A DNA stretch of 32,980 nucleotides from Planctomycetales bacterium (GTDB taxonomy: Bacteria > Planctomycetota > Planctomycetia > Isosphaerales > Isosphaeraceae). The DNA lies in assembly GCA_027451885.1 (NCBI GenBank), contig DAIDHX010000299.1:1-32980 (forward strand), read 5' to 3'. Under the pieces are notes generated by a model. That model saw nothing but the letters and a program-made list of their open reading frames with translations. It was not told the DNA's origin and searched no databases. The position numbers and the translations under genes were made by a program. Positions 25,695 through 32,313 of the stretch are shown piece after piece; position 1 is the stretch's first letter, and each line of letters begins with the position of its first letter.

Positions 25695-26774
25695 TCACAC
25701 CTCCCGGGGCAGGCCGCCGGCGACCCCGCGTGCGACTCCACGCGCGAGCGCGGGCCCCACGATCATGACGAGCACAGCGCGCACGGTCTGCTGGCCCATC
25801 ACGAATGAGAGATCGGCATTGGTGGCGGCGGCGATGACGGCGGCGGCGTCGACACCGCCTGGGCTCGTGGCCAGATACGCGGTGAGCAGGTCGGTGCCGG
25901 CCGCGCTGTGCAGAATCCACGCCACTGCGCCGCAGAAGGCCATGAGCAGGAGGATCGAGCCCAGCACCCAGGGAATCGACCGTGCGGCATGCGCCAGCCC
26001 AGCGCGTGTGAACTGGAGCCCAACGCCCCAGCCCAGCACCACGAACGTCCCCAGCAGCAGCCAGCGTGGCAGGTCGATCCGCACCAATCCGGCTGCCTGC
26101 AGCCCCGCGCCCAGGAACAACGGAACCATGAGCGGCCCCGACCGCAGCCGCGCCAGGCGTGAGATCGCAAGGCCGGCCCCCGCGATGAGGAGCGCAGTGA
26201 TCACGGCCGAAACCCCAGGCCCAGAATCGCGCAGCGCCCCCGCCACGAGGCCCCCCGATCCCGCCGCGCCCCGGCCGACCAGCGACGCCAGCACCGCCAC
26301 GCACAGCACCCGCAAATACTGCATGAACGCCACCAGCCGGTGATCGCCGCCGTGCGCCTCGGCCAGCAGCATCATCGTGCTCGCCCCGCCCGGCGATAAT
26401 CCCCAGATCGCCGTCGTGCCCGGCAACAGCCCCCGCCTCGCAAGCACAAAACCCAGCACACTGCTCGCCAGCAGCGTCGAGACCGTCACGCCCAGGTAGA
26501 CCGGCCACTGCCGCGCAAAGCGCTCCAGAAACTCCGGCGTCACCCGCGCGGCGATCATGCAGCCGATCACCGCCTGCGCGGCCACGCGGCTCGAGCGCGG
26601 CAGCCGGATCCGCCCACCCCCAACCCCCACCACCACTCCCGCCAGCAACGAACCCAGCAACCACGCCGCCGGCAGCCTCACCAGAAGCAGGACCGGCACC
26701 AGCACCCCCGTGCCCGCCGCCAGCAACGCCCACTCCCAGAACACGGAACCCTCACGCCCCCGTTCTTCTCGCAT
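25695..26774 (-). CDS. AbrB-family (PF05145) integral membrane protein
   Basis: This is a 359-residue polytopic membrane protein of the AbrB/ammonia-monooxygenase-like family (unrelated to the AbrB DNA-binding regulator of Bacillus). It has about ten hydrophobic segments arranged as two homologous halves. Each half carries the family motif around SPGG: WGLSPGGASTMM near residue 128 and ATSPGGVDAAAVIA near residue 307. Its transport role is inferred from the fold only; no substrate is known. Its ATG (26774) begins directly after the TAA of the upstream hydrolase gene, so the two are cotranslated. Regulation by the divergent TetR protein is suggested by operator-like sites. Confidence 0.87.
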   Translation of the reverse strand: MREERGREGSVFWEWALLAAGTGVLVPVLLLVRLPAAWLLGSLLAGVVVGVGGGRIRLPRSSRVAAQAVIGCMIAARVTPEFLERFARQWPVYLGVTVSTLLASSVLGFVLARRGLLPGTTAIWGLSPGGASTMMLLAEAHGGDHRLVAFMQYLRVLCVAVLASLVGRGAAGSGGLVAGALRDSGPGVSAVITALLIAGAGLAISRLARLRSGPLMVPLFLGAGLQAAGLVRIDLPRWLLLGTFVVLGWGVGLQFTRAGLAHAARSIPWVLGSILLLMAFCGAVAWILHSAAGTDLLTAYLATSPGGVDAAAVIAAATNADLSFVMGQQTVRAVLVMIVGPALARGVARGVAGGLPREV

Positions 26775-27344
26775 TTATTCATCCTTGAATGAAATGGCGT
26801 CCGAGCGCGTAACCCGCGCGATCCTCGGCAAGATGTGCGATACCGCGAACTGGTGCGCCTCGGCCGAAAGGCTCGCCGCCGCGTCCTCGGCGATCACCAC
26901 CGCGATCCCCCGCTCCCAGGCCTCACGCGCTGTCGACTCCACGCCGAAGTTGGTCGCGATCCCCCCCAGCACGATCGTTTGCACCCCCCTGCGCCTGAGC
27001 TGGAGCTCAAGATCGGTGCCGTAAAACGCACCCCATTGCCGCTTCGTGACCACCAGATCGGTCTCGGCCACAAGCCCCGGCGGAAAGTCGATAAACCCCG
27101 GCGGAAATCCCCCCGCGGGCGCGGCAAACGGCTCATCCACCGGCAGCTTGAGCGCATCGCCGAAATCCGCCGACCACGCCACCCGCACCCAGATCACAAG
27201 GGCACCCGCCTCCCGGAACCGCGCGGCAAGCCGCGCCGCCGCCGCCAGCACCTCCGCCCCCGGCCGCGGATACGTCGCCCGCCCCAGCACGCCATTCTGC
27301 AGGTCGATCATCACAAGCGCAGTCGAACGCGCATCCAGGTTCAT
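26775..27344 (-). CDS. Isochorismatase-fold cysteine hydrolase lacking the catalytic cysteine
   Basis: This is a 189-residue member of the isochorismatase-like superfamily. D14 (MIDLQNG) and K101 (VVTKRQWGAF) of the Asp-Lys-Cys triad are present. At the position of the nucleophilic cysteine the protein has G134, in GGIATNFGVESTAREA. From memory, E. coli YecD has a similar glycine (TNIGVESTARNAWE), so this looks like the YecD branch rather than decay. The chemistry is therefore unclear; hydrolysis by the standard thiol mechanism is not expected. The GTTGAGC leader with GAGG supports the start at 27344. It is the first gene of an operon with the AbrB-family membrane protein (zero gap). Confidence 0.88.
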   Translation of the reverse strand: MNLDARSTALVMIDLQNGVLGRATYPRPGAEVLAAAARLAARFREAGALVIWVRVAWSADFGDALKLPVDEPFAAPAGGFPPGFIDFPPGLVAETDLVVTKRQWGAFYGTDLELQLRRRGVQTIVLGGIATNFGVESTAREAWERGIAVVIAEDAAASLSAEAHQFAVSHILPRIARVTRSDAISFKDE

Positions 27345-27382
27345 GCTCAACCTCGCCGGAAACAAACAGGGACGCCAGGGAC

Positions 27383-27411
27383 GTGACGCCCGGCGGCCGG
27401 GGTGGTAATAT
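27383..27411 (+). promoter_or_regulatory. Candidate promoter of the tetR-like gene
   Basis: GTGACG (27383-27388) and TAATAT (27406-27411) are separated by 17 bp, each matching 4 of 6 consensus bases. The last base of the -10 box is the first base of the proximal operator copy, so repressor binding would block this promoter too. Confidence 0.35.
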
Positions 27412-27424
27412 GAGGCTTGCCTCA
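27411..27424. promoter_or_regulatory. TetR operator candidate, copy 1
   Basis: TGAGGCTTGCCTCA is a perfect palindrome: six paired bases on each side of TT. It fits the pattern TGAGG-N4-CCTCR shared with copy 2, 27 bp away centre to centre. It covers the predicted start site of the divergent isochorismatase operon (near 27425) and abuts the -10 box of the tetR promoter. Confidence 0.6.
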
Positions 27425-27431
27425 CAAATCG

Positions 27432-27461
27432 ATTTTATGAGGGAGTCCTCGCAAATGTCAA
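27432..27461 (-). promoter_or_regulatory. Near-consensus sigma70 promoter of the isochorismatase operon
   Basis: On the minus strand a perfect TTGACA (27461-27456) is followed after 18 bp by TAAAAT (27437-27432). Transcription would start near 27425 and give a leader of about 80 nt. The -35 box overlaps the first codons of the tetR-like gene, and operator copy 2 lies entirely within the spacer. Confidence 0.6.
27438..27451. promoter_or_regulatory. TetR operator candidate, copy 2
   Basis: TGAGGGAGTCCTCG is the second, slightly imperfect copy of TGAGG-N4-CCTCR. It sits between the -35 and -10 boxes of the minus-strand promoter, the classic position for steric repression, and in the leader of the tetR-like gene just before its start codon. 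Confidence 0.55.
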
Positions 27462-28081
27462 CCCCGAACGACAGGCACGCCCCGCGCGCGCCCAAGCGCG
27501 CGCGCGGGCGGAAGCGGGTCTCCGAGCTCGTCGAGGCGGGCGTTGCGCTCTTCGCGGAAAAGGGATATGACGCCGCGACCATGACCGAGGTCGCCGCCCG
27601 CGCAGCCGCGCCCATCGGCTCGCTCTATCAGTTCTTTCCCAGCAAGGAAGCCCTCGCCGACGCCGTGCTCGAACGTTGCGACGCCCAGCTCGACGCGGCC
27701 CTGGCCGCCATTGAGAACATCGCCGCCGCCGCCGCGATCCCCCCCCTCGTCGACGCATTTCTCAACCTGCTCCTGGGCTTCGAGCGCGAACGCGCGGCCA
27801 TGGCCACCCTCATCGAGTCCCGCGCGGAAGCCTCCACGCGCGCGGCCGAGCTCAAGCGCAGCAGACGCGCCCGGGTCGCCCAGATCCTCGCCAGACGCTT
27901 CCCCGGCCTGCCGCCCGAGCGCACCCGGAACATCGCCCACCTGCTCATCCAGCTCATCAAGATCGCCGCCAACGTCGCCGCCGAACCCGATCCCGAAACC
28001 CGCGCGGGTGTCAGAAACGAGCTCCGCACACTGGGCATCCTCTACCTGCAAGACGCCGAACGCGCCAGCGAACTGGGCTGA
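27455..28081 (+). CDS. TetR/AcrR-family transcriptional regulator
   Basis: This is a 208-residue dimeric ligand-responsive repressor. The N-terminal helix-turn-helix (about residues 18-65) reads ELVEAGVALFAEKGYDAAT followed by the recognition region IGSLYQFFPSKEALADAV, the standard TetR_N pattern. The C-terminal helical domain (about 75-200) would bind the inducer and dimerise. GGGAG at 27441-27445 lies 9 bases before the ATG at 27455; an ATG at 27437 is an alternative. It is divergent from the isochorismatase/membrane-protein operon, and the shared palindromes indicate it represses that operon and itself. The inducer is unknown. Confidence 0.9.
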   Translation: MSTPNDRHAPRAPKRARGRKRVSELVEAGVALFAEKGYDAATMTEVAARAAAPIGSLYQFFPSKEALADAVLERCDAQLDAALAAIENIAAAAAIPPLVDAFLNLLLGFERERAAMATLIESRAEASTRAAELKRSRRARVAQILARRFPGLPPERTRNIAHLLIQLIKIAANVAAEPDPETRAGVRNELRTLGILYLQDAERASELG

Positions 28082-28136
28082 CCGCCACGCGCTTCCCATG
28101 CCCCGGGCCTGTGCAACGCTCCGCGCCGGCAGGCTC

Positions 28137-28164
28137 TTGCCTGGCGGCCGCCGCGTGGCATACT
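28137..28164 (+). promoter_or_regulatory. Weak candidate promoter before the ECF sigma gene
   Basis: TTGCCT (28137-28142) and CATACT (28159-28164) are 16 bp apart, each matching four of six consensus positions. An alternative is a self-recognised ECF promoter, which cannot be identified without knowing this sigma factor's specificity. Confidence 0.25.
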
Positions 28165-28204
28165 CATACGCCGGCGTCTCCGAGATTCATCGTGAGGTCG
28201 CGCG

Positions 28205-28765
28205 ATGCCGCACGAGAACAACAGCCTCCTCCGCCCGCTCGAAGCCTACGCGGATTACCTCCGCCTGCCGGCGCGGCTGGCGCTCGACGTCCGCCTGCAA
28301 AGCCTGCTCGATCCCTCCGACATCGTTCAGCAAACCCTGCTCGTCGCCCACGAAAAGCAGGACCAGTTCCGCGGCCGGTCCGACGCCGAACGCTTCGCCT
28401 GGCTGCACACCATCCTCGCCCGCATCGTCGCCCAGCATCTTCGCCGGCACGACCGGTTCGGCCCGGAACACGCCCGCTCGCTCCAGACGATCCTCGACCG
28501 CTCGTCCGCCCGGCTCGACGCCTGGCTCACGCACGAAGAATCCACCCCCGGCCAGAAAGCCGCCCGCGCTGAGCTCCTGCTCCTGCTCGCCCACGGCATC
28601 GAGAATCTGCCGCGCGACCAGCGCACCGCGATTGAACTTCATCACTTGCGCGGTCTTTCCGTCGCGGAAGTCGCAAAATCGATGGAGAAATCGGTGGAAT
28701 CGATCGCGGGTCTGCTGTACCGTGGAGGGAAGGTTTTAAGAGCCTCGTTGCGTGATCCTGAGTGA
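28205..28765 (+). CDS. ECF-subfamily RNA polymerase sigma factor
   Basis: This is a 186-residue planctomycete-type ECF sigma factor. Region 2 includes LLDPSDIVQQTLLVAHEKQDQFRG and continues into FAWLHTILARIVAQHLRRHDRF, the -10 recognising helices. Region 4 is near the C-terminus: NLPRDQRTAIELHHLRGLSVAEVAKSM (in two overlapping helices) and VESIAGLLYRGGKVLR, the -35 recognising helix-turn-helix. No anti-sigma gene is adjacent; a WD40 Ser/Thr kinase follows with an overlapping or nearly overlapping start. In planctomycetes, ECF/kinase gene pairs are common and the kinase is thought to control the sigma factor; here that is inference from position. Confidence 0.92.
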   Translation: MPHENNSLLRPLEAYADYLRLPARLALDVRLQSLLDPSDIVQQTLLVAHEKQDQFRGRSDAERFAWLHTILARIVAQHLRRHDRFGPEHARSLQTILDRSSARLDAWLTHEESTPGQKAARAELLLLLAHGIENLPRDQRTAIELHHLRGLSVAEVAKSMEKSVESIAGLLYRGGKVLRASLRDPE

Positions 28766-28775
28766 CGCATCGGCC

Positions 28776-31700
28776 ATGGCGGCGGATCCGGACCGGAACC
28801 CTCTCAACGAAACACAGGTCGCGCGGGTGCTGGCGGCGTATTACCAGGCCGCGGAGCAATCCCGCGCGCCCGACCGCCAGGCATTGCTCGCGCAGCATCC
28901 CGACCTGGCGGACGAGCTCACCCGCCATTTCGCGTTTCAGGATCGCTTGAGCGTGCTGGCCGAGCCGCTCCGCGTGCTGGGGTCCTTGCTCGCCGACGAG
29001 GCGCTCGCCCCTCCCGCCGACGTCGGCCGCACCATCGGCGATTACAAGCTCCTGGGCGAGCTCGCGCGCGGCGGCATGGGCATCGTCTACCGCGCCCGGC
29101 AGCTCAAGCTCGACCGCCTGGTCGCTCTCAAGGTCTGCCGCGACGGCGTGCTGGCCGGCAAGGACGATCTCACGCGCTTCCGCAACGAGGCCCAGGCCGT
29201 CGCCAATCTCGACCATCCCAACATCGTCCCCATCCACGAGGTCGGCGAGCATGAAGGCGCGTGCTACTACAGCATGAAGCTGGTCGAGGGGGGGAGCCTG
29301 GCCGCTCGGCTGCCCGAATACACGCGCGACCCCGCCCGCGCGGCCCGGCTGCTCGCCACAGTCGCCCGCGCTGTGCACCACGCCCACGAAAAAGGGATCC
29401 TCCACCGCGACCTCAAACCCTCCAACATCCTGATCGACAGCCGCGGCGAACCCCTGGTCGCCGACTTCGGCCTGGCATGCCGACTCGATGGACCGAGCGA
29501 CCTCACCCGCACCGGCGACATGCTGGGCACTCCCAGCTTCATGTCGCCCGAACAGGCCTCCGGCAAGCGCAACGCCGTCACCCCCCGCACCGACGTCCAC
29601 GGCCTGGGCGCAATCCTCTACGCCCTCCTTACCGGCCGGCCCCCGTTCCAGGGCGAAAACCAGCTCGAAACCCTCACGCTCGTGCGCGAACGGCCGCCCC
29701 AGCCCCCCCGGTTCTCGACCGCGGCCGTCGATCCCAACCTGGAAACCATCTGCCTGAAGTGCCTGGAAAAGGATCCGCGCGACCGCTATCCCTCCGCGCG
29801 CGCCGTCGCGGAGGAGCTCGAGGCCTGGCTGGCCGGCCGGCCGATCGAGGCTCGCCCCGTGACCCAGCTCGAGCGGCTCCTGCGCCACGGCCGCGGGCAC
29901 CCCAGGGCTGCGCTTCTGGGCGTGATCGCCGCCGGGCTCCTGGTCGCCGCGCTCGCCGCGCTCGAGATCACCCGCCGCGCCCTGAGCGCAGCCGCGCTCG
30001 AACGCCAGGCCGCGCGCAAGGCCGAAACCGAGCTCGAGCGCAGGCAGTACCTCCGCGGCCTGCGCCTGGCCGGCGAGCACATCCGCGACCACCGCCTCGC
30101 CGATGCGCACGCCCTGATCGACTCCCTCCCCACCCCGGCCGAGCCCGCCGACCTTGAGGGCTTTCCCCGGCTCTACCTCGAGCGGCTCCTCGCACTCCCC
30201 CCCGCGCCCCTCGCAGGCCACCAGGGAGACGTCTACTACGCCGCGTTCTCTCCCGACGGACGCACCCTCGCCACCGCCAGCCGAGACTTCACCACCCGGC
30301 TCTGGGACGTCCCCACCCGCCGTTGCCGCGCCATCCTCCAGGCGCATACCCACGAGGTCGGCTGGGCCGCCTTCTCACCCGACGGCAAAACCCTCGCCGT
30401 CGCCGGCCAGGACCGCGCCATCACGCTCTGGGACACACGCTCGGGTGCTCTTATGAGCACGCTTTTGGGCCATGCCGACGACGTCCTCGCCGCCGTCTTC
30501 CTCCATCACGCCCACCGCCTGGTCTCCTGCGCCCGCTCGGGCGAGATCATCCTCTGGGATCTCGGCACCCGCACGCCCGAGCGCCGGTTCCAGTTGAACA
30601 TCGGCGAGGTCCAGTCGCTCGACGTCTCGCCCGACGATCGGCTGCTTCTGCTCGCGGCGTCGACTCGCAGGGGCCCCGCTCCCAACCGCCCGACCATCGT
30701 CTGGGACCTGGCGGCGGGGCGGGAAGCCGCCCGCTTGCTCGATATTCAAGACTTCGACGAGTGCGCCGTCTTTTCGCACGACGGGCAGTGGGTTGCGACC
30801 GCGGGAAACGACGACCATGCGCGGCTCTGGCGCACGAGCGACTGGAGTCTCAAGGCCACCTTGCCCGGGAGCACCAGCCGCGTGCGCAGCGTGGCGTTTG
30901 CTCCCGACGATCGCGTGCTCGCCGCCTGCGACGAGCACGGCGGAATCCACCGCTGGGATCTTGCCACCGGCGAACGCGAGACCCTGAGCGCGGGGCCCGG
31001 CTGGAACTGGTGCGTGGCCTGGTCGCCCGATGCGCGAATCCTGGCCGTTGGCGCGCGGGACGGCTCGGTCCGGCTCTGGGACCAAACGCGCGACCGCAAT
31101 CGGATCGCGATCGAGGTCCGCGCGCGGACCTTGCCCAGCATGGGCCTCACGCGCGACGGGCTGCTGCGCATCGGCGACAACCGGGGTGCGTTCTCGGCGT
31201 ACGACGTGCCCAGCGGCCGCCTGGTCGCCGCCGGCAAGGCGCCCACCCAGCGCCCCGTGCTCGACGCCGTGATCTCCCAGAACGGCGAACGCATGCTCAC
31301 CCATGAATCCGACGGCGCCACCACGCTCTGGGAGCTCCCCACGCTCCGCAAGCTGGCCGCGTTCCAGACCCCGCCGCGATCCGACCAATCGTTCGTCCTC
31401 TCCCCCGCGGGCGCATGGCTCGAGCGCAACGGCGACTCCGCCGGGGGCGCGTTTCCCCGCGATTTCTGGGCGCTCGGGGACCAGGTCGAGCACGTCGAGC
31501 TCAGCATGTGGGGCGGGACGATTTCCGCCCTTGACGATCGCGGGCTCGTCAGCATCGACCACTGGGACCGCAACGACCCCACGGTCTATCGGCTCCCCTC
31601 GGGCGCGCGGATTCCGCCCAGCGGGCCCGGCCATTCCGTCACCGTCAACGCCGCCGCCTTCGCGCCCGACGGCCGCTGGCTCGCCTCCGGCGGCAGGGAT

Positions 31701-32003
31701 CGCAAGATCATCTTCTGGAACCTCGAAAACCTGCGCCCGACCCTGAGCACCGTGCGCGCCTCGTCACCGCCCCTCGCGCTGCAATTCTCACCCGACGGCC
31801 GCTGGCTCGCCTCCGGCCACGTCGACGGCCTCGTGCGCATCTGGGATGTCGCCTTCGGCCAGGAGGTTCTCACCCTCGACGGCCACGTCCGCCCGGTCGA
31901 GCGCATCCTCTTCAGCCCCGACGGCCGCACCCTGGCCACCTGCTCCATCGCCGTCAACGGATTCTACGAGGTCTTTCTCTGGCCAACCCGCTCGCCAGAT
32001 TAA
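28776..32003 (+). CDS. Membrane Ser/Thr protein kinase with WD40 propellers, paired with ECF sigma
   Basis: This is a 1075-residue Hanks-type kinase. The N-terminal about 85 residues form a helical planctomycete-type leader (LAAYYQAAEQSRAPDRQALL). The kinase domain (about 88-360) has the glycine loop ARGGMGIVYRA, lysine in VALKVC, HRDLKPSN, DFGLA and SPEQ, all intact. A membrane helix (about 378-398, LLGVIAAGLLVAALAAL) leads to WD40 repeats (about 470-1074) with blades ending TRLWDVPTR, ITLWDTRSG and VRIWDVAFG. The ATG at 28776 is 10 bp after the sigma stop; a GTG at 28752 would overlap it by 14 bp. It probably transduces an envelope signal to the sigma factor. Confidence 0.94.
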   Translation: MAADPDRNPLNETQVARVLAAYYQAAEQSRAPDRQALLAQHPDLADELTRHFAFQDRLSVLAEPLRVLGSLLADEALAPPADVGRTIGDYKLLGELARGGMGIVYRARQLKLDRLVALKVCRDGVLAGKDDLTRFRNEAQAVANLDHPNIVPIHEVGEHEGACYYSMKLVEGGSLAARLPEYTRDPARAARLLATVARAVHHAHEKGILHRDLKPSNILIDSRGEPLVADFGLACRLDGPSDLTRTGDMLGTPSFMSPEQASGKRNAVTPRTDVHGLGAILYALLTGRPPFQGENQLETLTLVRERPPQPPRFSTAAVDPNLETICLKCLEKDPRDRYPSARAVAEELEAWLAGRPIEARPVTQLERLLRHGRGHPRAALLGVIAAGLLVAALAALEITRRALSAAALERQAARKAETELERRQYLRGLRLAGEHIRDHRLADAHALIDSLPTPAEPADLEGFPRLYLERLLALPPAPLAGHQGDVYYAAFSPDGRTLATASRDFTTRLWDVPTRRCRAILQAHTHEVGWAAFSPDGKTLAVAGQDRAITLWDTRSGALMSTLLGHADDVLAAVFLHHAHRLVSCARSGEIILWDLGTRTPERRFQLNIGEVQSLDVSPDDRLLLLAASTRRGPAPNRPTIVWDLAAGREAARLLDIQDFDECAVFSHDGQWVATAGNDDHARLWRTSDWSLKATLPGSTSRVRSVAFAPDDRVLAACDEHGGIHRWDLATGERETLSAGPGWNWCVAWSPDARILAVGARDGSVRLWDQTRDRNRIAIEVRARTLPSMGLTRDGLLRIGDNRGAFSAYDVPSGRLVAAGKAPTQRPVLDAVISQNGERMLTHESDGATTLWELPTLRKLAAFQTPPRSDQSFVLSPAGAWLERNGDSAGGAFPRDFWALGDQVEHVELSMWGGTISALDDRGLVSIDHWDRNDPTVYRLPSGARIPPSGPGHSVTVNAAAFAPDGRWLASGGRDRKIIFWNLENLRPTLSTVRASSPPLALQFSPDGRWLASGHVDGLVRIWDVAFGQEVLTLDGHVRPVERILFSPDGRTLATCSIAVNGFYEVFLWPTRSPD

Positions 32004-32020
32004 GCCCGTCCCCCCCGCGC

Positions 32021-32056
32021 AAAAAAAATTCCCCCCCGCGCGCTCTGTTCGCGGGG
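32021..32056 (-). terminator. Hairpin plus T-tract oriented on the minus strand
   Basis: CCCCGCG (32034-32040) pairs with CGCGGGG (32050-32056) with a 9-nt loop. Read on the minus strand, the stem is followed by a short G run, AA and a run of eight T, the form of an intrinsic terminator. It faces the opposite way from both flanking genes, and no minus-strand gene lies to its right within the window. Confidence 0.4.
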
Positions 32057-32179
32057 TTCGAGCATCTTCTGGGTAGGGTGGGGTTCACAGCAGCCGCGTG
32101 TGCCTGCGTCCCCCGCGCCTTGCTCCCCCGCGCCGGGGAGACCGGATGAGGGCACTGGGCCGTGAGTCGCCGCTCCGAT

Positions 32180-32219
32180 GCCGGACGCAAACGCGACCAG
32201 GGCGCACCCCGCGTCCGGC
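32180..32219. repeat. Perfect 9-bp inverted repeat upstream of the TPR gene
   Basis: GCCGGACGC (32180-32188) and GCGTCCGGC (32211-32219) are exact complements separated by 22 nt. They lie 95-134 bp before the start of the secreted TPR protein gene. Possible roles are an operator or a structured leader. Confidence 0.55.
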
Positions 32220-32313
32220 CGAATGACCGCGGATTCCAGGGGGCCGGTCTTCCTGCCCCACCCTCGATCAACAACCAACCAGGGCCCAAGCCATTTTCCC
32301 GGAACCAGGCACC

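Larger units (their letters stand above)
32004..32313. other. Intergenic region between the second kinase and the TPR gene
   Basis: This is 310 bp with no supported gene but several inverted repeats: a GC-rich hairpin at 32034-32056 beside an A8 tract, CTCCCC/GGGGAG at 32123-32140, and a perfect 9-bp pair at 32180-32219. Two C-rich runs flank the A-tract at about 32010-32040. Confidence 0.5.

Noticed and set aside
25645-26733. 362-codon minus-strand frame overlapping the AbrB-family gene in another frame
   Set aside because: Gly/Ala/Arg-rich off-frame translation; the overlapping frame at 25695-26774 has clear membrane helices and family motifs.
28527-30353. 608-codon minus-strand frame antisense to the ECF sigma and kinase genes
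   Set aside because: Gly/Ala/Glu-rich translation complementary to kinase codons; the kinase motifs on the plus strand are complete.
30375-31634. 419-codon minus-strand frame inside the WD40 part of the second kinase
   Set aside because: Antisense to WD40 blades; repetitive composition follows from the repeats on the coding strand.
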